Below, one piece after another: positions 1 to 5,462 of a stretch of 7,151 nucleotides of DNA (within the stretch, counting starts at the first letter, position 1; the number at the start of each line of letters is the position of its first letter). The stretch is from positions 1-7,151 of the forward strand of contig JACVRP010000193.1 in assembly GCA_014534385.1 (NCBI GenBank), in the 5' to 3' direction. The stretch comes from Cyanobacteria bacterium Co-bin13 (GTDB lineage Bacteria; Cyanobacteriota; Cyanobacteriia; Phormidesmidales; Phormidesmidaceae). A program made the translations under genes and the position numbers. Under the pieces are notes generated by a model. It did not search any database. It had not been told where the DNA came from and worked only from the letters and a program-made list of their open reading frames with translations.

Positions 1-9
1 ACCAAGCTA

Positions 10-402
10 GTGGGCGAAAGCACCTATCCGACCCATAACATGGGCTCTGAACCCAACGACACCACGGCTAACGAGCTCACTGAGATGATGCGCCAGATTT
101 ACAATTTTGAGCATCCTGGTGACGAGGAGATCCTAGATGCGCTGGTGGGTCAGTACGACTGGGATTTTGGCTACGCCGCTGTGAAGGGGCTAGACCGTAA
201 GCGCGTCACCTGGATCGGCGAAAAAACCGGCCAAAACTCTAGAGTCATTGGCAGCACCCTGGGCGTGAAAGTAGATGATGAACGCTATCTGCTGACAGTC
301 ACTATCGACGACAGCGCCAACCAGATCATGCTACGGGAAGTGATTCAAGACGTGGTGCAGCACATCTTAGATAACGGGCACCTGGTGGCGTCGGCACGGT
401 AG
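10..402 (+). CDS. Hypothetical protein, possibly truncated at its 5' end
   Basis: I do not recognise this protein and assign no function. The frame is open to the left edge of the window, so the true start may lie outside it. Inside the window the choices are GTG at 10 (130 aa) and ATG at 40 (120 aa); neither has a visible Shine-Dalgarno sequence, though for GTG-10 almost no upstream sequence is available. The product is acidic and soluble, with no signal peptide or membrane segment. From about residue 26 a helical, acidic stretch leads into an alternating hydrophobic/charged region around residues 66-100 (with TWIGEKTG and YLLTVTIDD) that looks like beta strands, and then an amphipathic C-terminal helix (IQDVVQHILDNGHL). 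This reads like a small alpha/beta fold. The gene converges on radA with an 82-nt gap. Base composition and codon use resemble the neighbours, and the ordered hydrophobic pattern favours a real gene. Confidence 0.6.
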   Translation: MGESTYPTHNMGSEPNDTTANELTEMMRQIYNFEHPGDEEILDALVGQYDWDFGYAAVKGLDRKRVTWIGEKTGQNSRVIGSTLGVKVDDERYLLTVTIDDSANQIMLREVIQDVVQHILDNGHLVASAR

Positions 403-451
403 GGGTAGAGGGGTGGATGGGTGGGAGGGTAGGGGGTTGGAGGGGTGGATG
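402..451 (+). repeat. G-rich intergenic tract with G-quadruplex potential and a 12-bp direct repeat
   Basis: Seven runs of three or more G lie within 44 nt: 402-405, 410-413, 419-421, 423-425, 427-429, 432-436 and 442-445. The runs from 419 to 436 are separated by loops of only 1, 1 and 2 nt, which is a strong intramolecular G-quadruplex pattern on the + strand. The direct repeat GAGGGGTGGATG occurs at 408-419 and 440-451. The tract begins at the last base of the upstream gene's stop codon, so it would form the 3' end of that transcript. The pattern is seen directly; any biological role is inferred. Confidence 0.75.
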
Positions 452-458
452 AATAATT

Positions 459-476
459 AGGTCTTTAGGCAGACCT
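459..476. terminator. Short hairpin between convergent genes, weak terminator candidate
   Basis: A perfect 6-bp inverted repeat (AGGTCT/AGACCT) flanks a 6-nt loop, midway between the stop codons of the two convergent genes. Neither side has a proper T-tract: on the minus strand the stem is followed by AATTATTC, and on the plus strand by a C-rich stretch. If it ends transcription it is probably a weak or structure-assisted site. The G-rich tract at 402-451 and the C-rich tract at 477-505 flank it and could extend the pairing imperfectly. Confidence 0.3.
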
Positions 477-484
477 CACCTTCC

Positions 485-2053
485 CTACCCCTCCTCTCCC
501 TTCACCTCGCCAGCTAAGGCGAATGCGATCGCATCCACCACTCGGGCCACGGGGATAATTTCCATGCCCGGAAAATTGGTTACTTGGCCTTTGGGCACGA
601 TAGCTCGCTTGAAACCGAGTTTGGCTGCTTCTTTAAGCCGCAGCTCTAGCTGTGAGATGGGGCGGACTTGGCCGCCCAGGCCAACTTCACCAATGAGCAC
701 CATTTCTGGATCGACGATGCGATCGCGAAAGCTGGCTGCTACTGCGATCGCCATGCCCAGATCGGCGGCGGGTTCTGCGACGTTAAGCCCGCCTGAAGAC
801 GCTACGTAGGCATCTAGCTTTGACAGGGGAATGCCGACACGCTTTTCCAGCACCGCCAGAATCTGCAGCAGCCGATTAAACTCGATGCCGGTGGCTGAGC
901 GGCGGGGCGAGCTGTAGCTAGTGGGGCTGACTAGTGACTGCAGCTCCACCACCAGGGGCCGGGTACCTTCGCAGGCGACGATGGTGGCGATCCCCGGTAC
1001 GCGCTCATCACGGTTGCCCAAAAACAGCTCCGAGGGGTTGCGAATTTCTTCTAGCCCCCGATCAACCATTTCAAACACGCCCAGCTCATGGGTCGCGCCA
1101 AAGCGATTCTTGACCGATCGCAGCAGCCGGTGGCTGGCAAAGCGATCGCCCTCAAAGTACAGCACCGTGTCGACCAGGTGCTCTAGCACCTTAGGCCCGG
1201 CAATCGCACCCTCCTTAGTAACGTGCCCTACGATGAACATCGTGATGTTGGATCGCTTAGCTAGCTGCATCAGGGCTGAGGTACATTCACGCACCTGGGC
1301 CACAGAGCCGGGGGCTGAGGTCAGGGCCCCGTAGTAAAGAGCCTGGATACTGTCGATAATTGCGATCGCAGGCTGCAGCGCCTCCAGCTCCATCAAAATG
1401 GTTTCGAGGTCAATCTCTGGCAGGAGGTAGAGCTGAGTCGCCAGGGCCGAGGTCTTTGTGGCCGAATCTGCTTCTGGCAGGTCGATCAATGGAGTCAGCT
1501 TCGCCCCATTGTCAACCGCTTCGGTCAGCGGGGCTACTGTCGCCACAGCTTCAGTCTCAGCGGGTCTAGCCCCTCGGGCCGGGCGCGATGGCTGCTCAGA
1601 CAGCCGCTGCCAGCGCAGCTTCACCTGCTGCCCCGACTCTTCAGCACAGATATAAAGCACTCGGGTCGCGCGGGCCATCTGACTGGCTACCTGGAGCAGC
1701 AGCGTCGACTTGCCAATGCCCGGATCGCCGCCTACAAGCACCAGCGATCCGGGCACAATGCCGCCACCCAACACCCGATCCAGCTCTCGATAACCCGAAG
1801 CCAGTCGAGCCTGAGGATGGTCCTCAATCTGGTTTAGGGTCATTGCTAGCCGGGGTTTGCCGCTAGTTTCTCCACTGTGAGCTGGCTTTTTACCAGAGGT
1901 GCGCCCTGGCAGCCGAGCAGGACCTGCAGCGGGGGGAGCAACTACCTGCTCTACCAGCGAGTTCCAGCTGCCGCAAACGGCGCACTTACCAAAGTACTGG
2001 GGGGATTCAGCGCCACATTCATTACAGACATAAATAGAGCGTGATTTGGGCAT
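485..2053 (-). CDS. radA: DNA repair protein RadA (Sms), branch-migration helicase
   Basis: RadA is a RecA-like ATPase that helps RecA-driven recombination by extending heteroduplex and branch migration. The 522-aa product has the full domain order. An N-terminal four-cysteine zinc finger has C10/C13 and C24/C27. The Walker A motif GGDPGIGKST is at 108-117, and Walker B (AIAIIDSIQ) is near 229-237. The RadA-specific KNRFG motif is at 315-319. A Lon-protease-like C-terminal domain spans about 350-515, including GEVGLGGQVRP. The GHVTKEG and AGPKVLEH segments are also typical. The protein is longer than the E. coli protein (about 460 aa) because of an Ala/Pro/Thr-rich insertion at about 153-205, between the AEESGQQVKLRWQRL and YLLPEIDLETI segments. 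The ATG start is fixed by the zinc-finger N-terminus; the RBS is weak. The gene holds five HIP1 octamers. It runs divergently from rpaB. Confidence 0.97.
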   Translation of the reverse strand: MPKSRSIYVCNECGAESPQYFGKCAVCGSWNSLVEQVVAPPAAGPARLPGRTSGKKPAHSGETSGKPRLAMTLNQIEDHPQARLASGYRELDRVLGGGIVPGSLVLVGGDPGIGKSTLLLQVASQMARATRVLYICAEESGQQVKLRWQRLSEQPSRPARGARPAETEAVATVAPLTEAVDNGAKLTPLIDLPEADSATKTSALATQLYLLPEIDLETILMELEALQPAIAIIDSIQALYYGALTSAPGSVAQVRECTSALMQLAKRSNITMFIVGHVTKEGAIAGPKVLEHLVDTVLYFEGDRFASHRLLRSVKNRFGATHELGVFEMVDRGLEEIRNPSELFLGNRDERVPGIATIVACEGTRPLVVELQSLVSPTSYSSPRRSATGIEFNRLLQILAVLEKRVGIPLSKLDAYVASSGGLNVAEPAADLGMAIAVAASFRDRIVDPEMVLIGEVGLGGQVRPISQLELRLKEAAKLGFKRAIVPKGQVTNFPGMEIIPVARVVDAIAFALAGEVKGEEG

Positions 2054-2139
2054 AGAACCAAACGAGCAGAAGCTTAAAAAAGGAGATCAAGAAGTTAAAT
2101 CGAAGATCAGCCGTCACCACGGCCTATGGGATAGAGGCA

Positions 2140-2201
2140 AGTCAGAAAGCTTACTCAGCCCTCACATGGGGCTGATTGTCCTTGCTCTAAGCTTTCTGAC
2201 T
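2140..2201. repeat. Perfect 14-bp inverted repeat with a nested 7-bp hairpin
   Basis: The outer arms AGTCAGAAAGCTTA (2140-2153) and TAAGCTTTCTGACT (2188-2201) are exact reverse complements over 14 bp. Inside them TCAGCCC (2155-2161) and GGGCTGA (2169-2175) form a second perfect 7-bp stem with a 7-nt loop. Neither strand shows a T-tract right after the outer stem, so a simple intrinsic terminator is unlikely. It could be part of a structured 5' leader of rpaB (+ strand) or of radA (- strand), or a remnant of a small repeat element. Confidence 0.8.
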
Positions 2202-2353
2202 AAAGCAATAAATTCAGTAATCTCAGGGTAGCCAGTTCCTGGCTTTGTCGATATGCCTCCCCCATCTGGGAAAACTGTCTTTAGCAATGAAGGGCAGATT
2301 AGGCAGGTGACGATGATCGGCGATTTCTGTTTATTGCTTTAGATTAAGAAAGC
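2191..2353. repeat. Long inverted repeat (20 bp, one internal loop) competing with the 2140-2201 stem
   Basis: CTAAAGCAATAAA (2200-2212) is the exact reverse complement of 2330-2342. Just outside it, GCTTTCT (2191-2197) pairs with AGAAAGC (2347-2353), leaving an internal loop of 2 against 4 nt. The left arm re-uses 2191-2201, which is also the right arm of the 2140-2201 stem, so the two long stems cannot both form fully. The 117 nt enclosed hold further stems: AGCCAG/CTGGCT (2230-2244, 3-nt loop), TGCCT/AGGCA (2254-2258 with 2301-2305), and within that an 8-bp stem with two G-T pairs (2275-2282 with 2290-2297). Confidence 0.75.
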
Positions 2354-2424
2354 AAGGGTTTCCTAAATCCAGATGCAATTCTTAAAAAACCCTGAAAAGG
2401 ACGTCTGTTCGAGATCCCCGCTGG

Positions 2425-2452
2425 TTCAATCGGAGATGCTATGGCGTAATAT
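2425..2452 (+). promoter_or_regulatory. Possible rpaB promoter (weak -35, TAATAT -10)
   Basis: TAATAT at 2447-2452 matches the sigma-70 -10 consensus in five of six positions. TTCAAT at 2425-2430, 16 nt upstream, is a poor -35 with three matches. The -10 overlaps an 11-bp AT palindrome (ATATTTAATAT, 2449-2459). This position would give rpaB a leader of roughly 75 nt and place the long inverted repeats upstream of the transcript. Other AT-rich hexamers nearby could serve instead, so this is a tentative call. Confidence 0.25.
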
Positions 2453-2517
2453 TTAATATCTGGCTCTCAAAAGTTAATTATTTAAGGTTGAGTTTATTGA
2501 TTAAGTATGGCGTTGAT

Positions 2518-2523
2518 AGGGAG
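2518..2523 (+). promoter_or_regulatory. Shine-Dalgarno sequence that decides the rpaB start
   Basis: AGGGAG is the only purine-rich SD candidate before rpaB. It lies 11 nt before TTG-2535 but only 2 nt before TTG-2526, too close to support initiation there. This favours TTG-2535. Confidence 0.5.
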
Positions 2524-2534
2524 CTTTGCGGCAC

Positions 2535-3263
2535 TTGGAAAGTAACAAAGAAAAGATCCTGGTCGTTGATGATGAAGCCAGTATCCGCAGGATTTTAGAG
2601 ACCCGTCTCTCCATGATTGGATACGACGTGGTTACCGCTGCAGACGGTGAAGAGGCCATTGAGACTTTTCGGACGACCCATCCGGATCTGGTTGTTCTAG
2701 ACGTGATGATGCCTAAGCTGGATGGCTATGGTGTCTGCCAGGAGCTGCGCAAAGAGTCAGACATCCCTATCATCATGCTGACCGCTCTAGGGGACGTCGC
2801 CGACCGGATTACGGGTCTAGAGCTAGGAGCCGATGACTACGTTGTCAAGCCGTTTTCGCCCAAAGAGCTAGAAGCTCGTATTCGCTCCGTTTTGCGGCGG
2901 GTTGAAAAGACGGGTACTTCCGGTATTCCCAGTTCTGGCGTGATCACCGTCAACACTATCCGGATTGATACCAACAAGCGGCAGGTTTACAAGGGAGATG
3001 AGCGCATTCGGCTGACTGGCATGGAGTTTAGCCTGCTGGAGCTGCTGGTGAGCCGCTCGGGCGAGCCGTTTTCCCGCTCAGAAATTCTGCAGGAAGTTTG
3101 GGGCTATACGCCTGAGCGTCATGTAGATACGCGGGTTGTGGATGTCCACATTTCTCGGCTGCGAGCCAAGCTGGAGGATGATCCCAGCAATCCTGAGCTG
3201 ATTTTGACGGCTCGGGGCACCGGATACCTGTTCCAGCGAATCGTGGAACCGGGTGAAGAGTAG
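2535..3263 (+). CDS. rpaB: OmpR-family response regulator RpaB (Ycf27)
   Basis: RpaB is a cytoplasmic two-component regulator that binds promoters of photosystem, phycobilisome-related and high-light genes; its usual kinase partner is Hik33/NblS. The product is 242 aa from TTG-2535. The receiver domain (about 6-122) has acidic-pocket D12/D13, phospho-acceptor D56 in VVLDVMMP, T83 and K105. The winged-helix domain (about 135-236) has the OmpR/PhoB signature GMEFSLLELL, VWGY and VDVHISRLRAKLE. The sequence is almost that of Synechocystis RpaB as I recall it. No ATG or GTG can serve: an in-frame stop lies at 2517-2519, and the first internal ATG falls inside the receiver domain. TTG-2535 gives MESNKEKILVVDDE, matching known N-termini, whereas TTG-2526 would add three residues. 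The only cysteine is C68. plsX follows after 38 nt with no terminator between, so co-transcription is likely. Confidence 0.96.
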   Translation: MESNKEKILVVDDEASIRRILETRLSMIGYDVVTAADGEEAIETFRTTHPDLVVLDVMMPKLDGYGVCQELRKESDIPIIMLTALGDVADRITGLELGADDYVVKPFSPKELEARIRSVLRRVEKTGTSGIPSSGVITVNTIRIDTNKRQVYKGDERIRLTGMEFSLLELLVSRSGEPFSRSEILQEVWGYTPERHVDTRVVDVHISRLRAKLEDDPSNPELILTARGTGYLFQRIVEPGEE

Positions 3264-3301
3264 TCTGCTAGAATTTTTTAAGGTTTTTACAGATTTTGTC
3301 G

Positions 3302-4336
3302 ATGGGATCAACTCGGGCGCGAATCGCGGTTGATGCGATGGGCGGGGATTTTGCACCCGCTGAAATCGTCGCAGGTGCCATCAGGGCAAGGGCGGAGTTA
3401 GGGGTCGATATTCTTTTGGTTGGCGATCCAGAGCAGATCAAAGCATCTACCCCCCAGCTAGGGAATTTAGACGGCATTGAAATCGTGCCCTCCGAAGGCA
3501 CTGTGGAAATGCACGAAGAACCGCTAGGGGCCCTTCGCCGCAAGCCTCAGGCATCGATCAATGTATCTATGGATTTGGTTAAGCAGAAGCGGGCCGATGC
3601 CGTTGTCTCTGCTGGTCACTCTGGGGCAGCAATGGCGGCAGCTTTGCTGCGGCTAGGGCGTCTCAAGGGCATTGACCGTCCTGCTATCGGGGCTGTGTTT
3701 CCCACGGTGGTTGCGGATAAATCCGTGCTGATTCTAGATGTTGGGGCCAACGTAGACTGTCGGCCTAAGTTTCTAGAGCAGTTTGCGGTGATGGGGACAA
3801 TTTATTCCCGCTACGTTTTGGGGGTAGAAAGTCCGCAGGTAGGCCTGCTCAATATTGGGGAAGAGCCTAGTAAAGGCAACGATCTGGCGGTTCGAGCGCA
3901 CCAGCTGTTGACCGACAATCCCTTTGTGCCCTTTCGAGGCAACGCTGAGGGCAGAGATGTGCTCACTGGGGACTTCGATGTCGTGGTCTGCGACGGATTC
4001 GCGGGGAACGTACTGCTGAAGTTTGCTGAGGCTGTGGGTGAAGCGATTCTGCAAATTTTGCGAGAAGAGCTGCCGCAGGGAGTTCGCGGTAAGGTAGGGG
4101 CCTCAATCTTAAAGCCCAACCTGCGCCGCATTAAGCAGCGGGTTGACCATGCTGAGCATGGCGGTGCTCTGCTGCTTGGAGTCGCCGGGATCGCCGTCAT
4201 CAGCCACGGCAGCTCCCATGCGCCTTCTATCTTTAACGCTATCCGGCTGGCTAAAGAGGCCGTTGACAATCAGGTGCTGGAGCGCATTAAGACCCAGTAC
4301 CAGAAAGTGGCTACGCCAGCCGTGGATGGAGAGTAA
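3302..4336 (+). CDS. plsX: Phosphate acyltransferase PlsX (acyl-ACP:phosphate transacylase)
   Basis: PlsX converts long-chain acyl-ACP and phosphate into acyl-phosphate, the donor used by PlsY to acylate glycerol-3-phosphate in phospholipid and glycolipid synthesis. It is a peripheral membrane enzyme. The 344-aa product has the family motifs in order: RIAVDAMGGDFAP (7-19), SAGHSGA (103-109), LDVGANVDCRP (145-155), NIGEEPSKGN (184-193), CDGFAGNVLLKFAE (230-243), HGGALLLGV (286-294) and HGSSHA (302-307). The length is normal for the family. ATG-3302 gives the usual short N-terminus but lacks a good RBS. TTG-3296 in the same frame, 12 nt after AAGG at 3280-3283, would add two residues and cannot be excluded. 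The gene lies 38 nt after rpaB and abuts fabH. Confidence 0.96.
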   Translation: MGSTRARIAVDAMGGDFAPAEIVAGAIRARAELGVDILLVGDPEQIKASTPQLGNLDGIEIVPSEGTVEMHEEPLGALRRKPQASINVSMDLVKQKRADAVVSAGHSGAAMAAALLRLGRLKGIDRPAIGAVFPTVVADKSVLILDVGANVDCRPKFLEQFAVMGTIYSRYVLGVESPQVGLLNIGEEPSKGNDLAVRAHQLLTDNPFVPFRGNAEGRDVLTGDFDVVVCDGFAGNVLLKFAEAVGEAILQILREELPQGVRGKVGASILKPNLRRIKQRVDHAEHGGALLLGVAGIAVISHGSSHAPSIFNAIRLAKEAVDNQVLERIKTQYQKVATPAVDGE

Positions 4337-5344
4337 ATGTTAAATCAGCCTAAGACGGGAGTCGCAGTGGTCGGCAGCGGTTCGGCGCGCCTGTCAGCCC
4401 GACTGACCAACGATGACCTGAGCCGATTGGTTGAGACCGATGATGAGTGGATTGCTAGCCGCACCGGCATTCGCAGCCGCAATTTAGCGGCAGCTGAGGA
4501 ATCTGTGCGATCGCTAGCCGCCGAAGCTGGCCGCAATGCGATCGCAATGGCGGGCCTAGCTCCCACCGATATCCAGCTCATTGTGTTGGCAACCTCAACG
4601 CCGGATGATCTGTTTGGCACGGCCTCTCGGGTTCAGGCAGAGATAGGCGCTGTCCATGCGGCTGCCTTTGACCTGACTGCAGCCTGCTCAGGCTTTGTCT
4701 TTGCGCTGGTAACGGCCTCTCAGTTCATTCGCACCGGAACTTACCAAAACATTCTGGTGATTGGCGCAGACATTCTTTCCCGCTGGGTGGACTGGAGCGA
4801 TCGGCGTACCTGCGTCTTGTTTGGCGATGGGGCGGGGGCAGTGGTGCTGCAGGGTTGCGATCGCGATCGGCTGCTGGGCTTTGAGCTCTGCAGCGATGGT
4901 TCTATGAATAGCTGCCTGAATCTGTCCTACGCCCCCCAACCGCAGTCCCTGATGGATGGCGTAACAGTGCAGCAGGGCACGTTCCAGCCTATCACCATGA
5001 ATGGCCGGGAAGTTTACAAGTTTGCCGTCAGCCGCGTCCCTGAAGTCATTGAAAAAGCGCTCTTTCGGGCCAACCTGACAGCCGAAAATATCGACTGGCT
5101 GCTGCTGCACCAGGCGAACCAGCGCATCCTAGATGCTGTGGCAAATCGGCTTAAGGTGCCTTCAGAGCGGGTTGTCAGCAACATGGCTGAGCACGGCAAT
5201 ACCTCAGCCGCCTCTATCCCCCTGGCTTTAGATGAAACCGTCAGGGCAGGCAAAATCAAGCCTGGAGATATCATTGCTACCTCGGGCTTTGGGGCCGGTT
5301 TAACCTGGGGTGCCGCCATTTTTAAATGGGGCAACGCCAACTAA
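4337..5344 (+). CDS. fabH: 3-oxoacyl-ACP synthase III (FabH)
   Basis: FabH starts type II fatty acid synthesis by condensing acetyl-CoA with malonyl-ACP. The 335-aa product carries the Cys-His-Asn catalytic triad: C117 in TAACSGF, H258 in LLHQANQRI and N288 in EHGNTSAAS. Other family marks are TDDEWIASRTGI (34-45, with W38 at the CoA-binding tryptophan position), the FGDGAGAVVL segment (162-171) and the C-terminal TSGFGAGLTWGA (315-326). The ATG directly follows the plsX stop (TAAATG), and an SD sequence (GGAG, 4328-4331) sits 5 nt upstream inside the end of plsX, which suggests translational coupling. Three HIP1 octamers occur in the gene, one extended as GCGATCGCGATCGG at 4857-4870. A strong terminator follows. 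Confidence 0.97.
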   Translation: MLNQPKTGVAVVGSGSARLSARLTNDDLSRLVETDDEWIASRTGIRSRNLAAAEESVRSLAAEAGRNAIAMAGLAPTDIQLIVLATSTPDDLFGTASRVQAEIGAVHAAAFDLTAACSGFVFALVTASQFIRTGTYQNILVIGADILSRWVDWSDRRTCVLFGDGAGAVVLQGCDRDRLLGFELCSDGSMNSCLNLSYAPQPQSLMDGVTVQQGTFQPITMNGREVYKFAVSRVPEVIEKALFRANLTAENIDWLLLHQANQRILDAVANRLKVPSERVVSNMAEHGNTSAASIPLALDETVRAGKIKPGDIIATSGFGAGLTWGAAIFKWGNAN

Positions 5345-5390
5345 TTTTTCCTATTGACCTGAAAATGCTTTACTGGAAAACCCTTCTGGT

Positions 5391-5417
5391 AAGGGCGCAG
5401 ACCCCTGCGCCCTTTTT
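5391..5417 (+). terminator. Rho-independent terminator of the rpaB-plsX-fabH unit
   Basis: AAGGGCGCAG (5391-5400) and CTGCGCCCTT (5405-5414) form a perfect 10-bp GC-rich stem with a 4-nt loop (ACCC), running into a T-run at 5413-5417. It begins 46 nt after the fabH stop codon. Confidence 0.9.
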
Positions 5418-5462
5418 AACTGCGCCCTTCTCAAGGGCCTGACGCCAGTTCTTTCAGTTTTT
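5418..5462 (+). terminator. Second hairpin with T-run, likely backup terminator
   Basis: GCCCTT (5424-5429) and AAGGGC (5433-5438) form a 6-bp stem with a 3-nt loop. AACTG (5418-5422) and CAGTT (5446-5450) close it from outside, and TTTTT follows at 5458-5462, 8 nt after the outer stem. CTGCGCCCTT at 5420-5429 is an exact repeat of the right arm of the first terminator (5405-5414), so the two hairpins can exchange partners. Confidence 0.5.

Larger units (their letters stand above)
2054..2534. other. Divergent radA/rpaB intergenic region, rich in inverted repeats
   Basis: This 481-bp gap contains no convincing ORF. It must hold the promoters of the two divergent genes radA and rpaB. It is more AT-rich than the flanking genes, especially at 2440-2515. 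Most of 2110-2395 is covered by inverted repeats. Beyond those listed as separate entries, these include a 5-bp stem at 2110-2123 (GCCGT/ACGGC, loop CACC) and a 7-bp pair AGGGTTT/AAACCCT at 2355-2361 and 2387-2393. I found no convincing HLR1-type RpaB operator (paired TTACA half-sites). Confidence 0.7.
525..4864. repeat. HIP1 octamers (GCGATCGC), eight perfect copies
   Basis: HIP1 is a palindrome highly over-represented in many cyanobacterial genomes. Copies lie at 525-532, 719-726, 744-751, 1142-1149 and 1362-1369 (all in radA) and at 4507-4514, 4538-4545 and 4857-4864 (all in fabH). I saw none in rpaB, plsX, fabD, the plsC fragment or the intergenic regions. Confidence 0.9.

Noticed and set aside
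1360..1866. Overlapping plus-strand ORFs opposite radA
   Set aside because: They lie antisense to a well-supported radA and are low-complexity translations of its GC-rich insertion and Walker A region.
2191..2353. MITE or insertion-sequence remnant bounded by terminal inverted repeats
   Set aside because: Not excluded, but no target-site duplication or transposase fragment is visible, and the nested stems and shared arm fit a folded regulatory region at least as well.
2405..2420. TTCGA-containing segment resembling a tRNA T-loop
   Set aside because: The bases on each side do not form a T-stem, and no acceptor, D or anticodon arms can be placed around it.
3261..3280. T-rich stretch after rpaB as a terminator
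   Set aside because: Only a 3-bp stem (TAG/CTA) precedes the T-run, too weak for intrinsic termination, so the rpaB-plsX gap looks transcribed through.
3284..3301. TTTACAGATTTTGTCG before plsX as an HLR1-like RpaB operator
   Set aside because: Only the first half-site resembles the TTACA repeat; the second half-site is missing at the required spacing.
4143..4343. 66-aa ORF overlapping the end of plsX
   Set aside because: It is an out-of-frame shadow of the conserved plsX C-terminus with no independent support.
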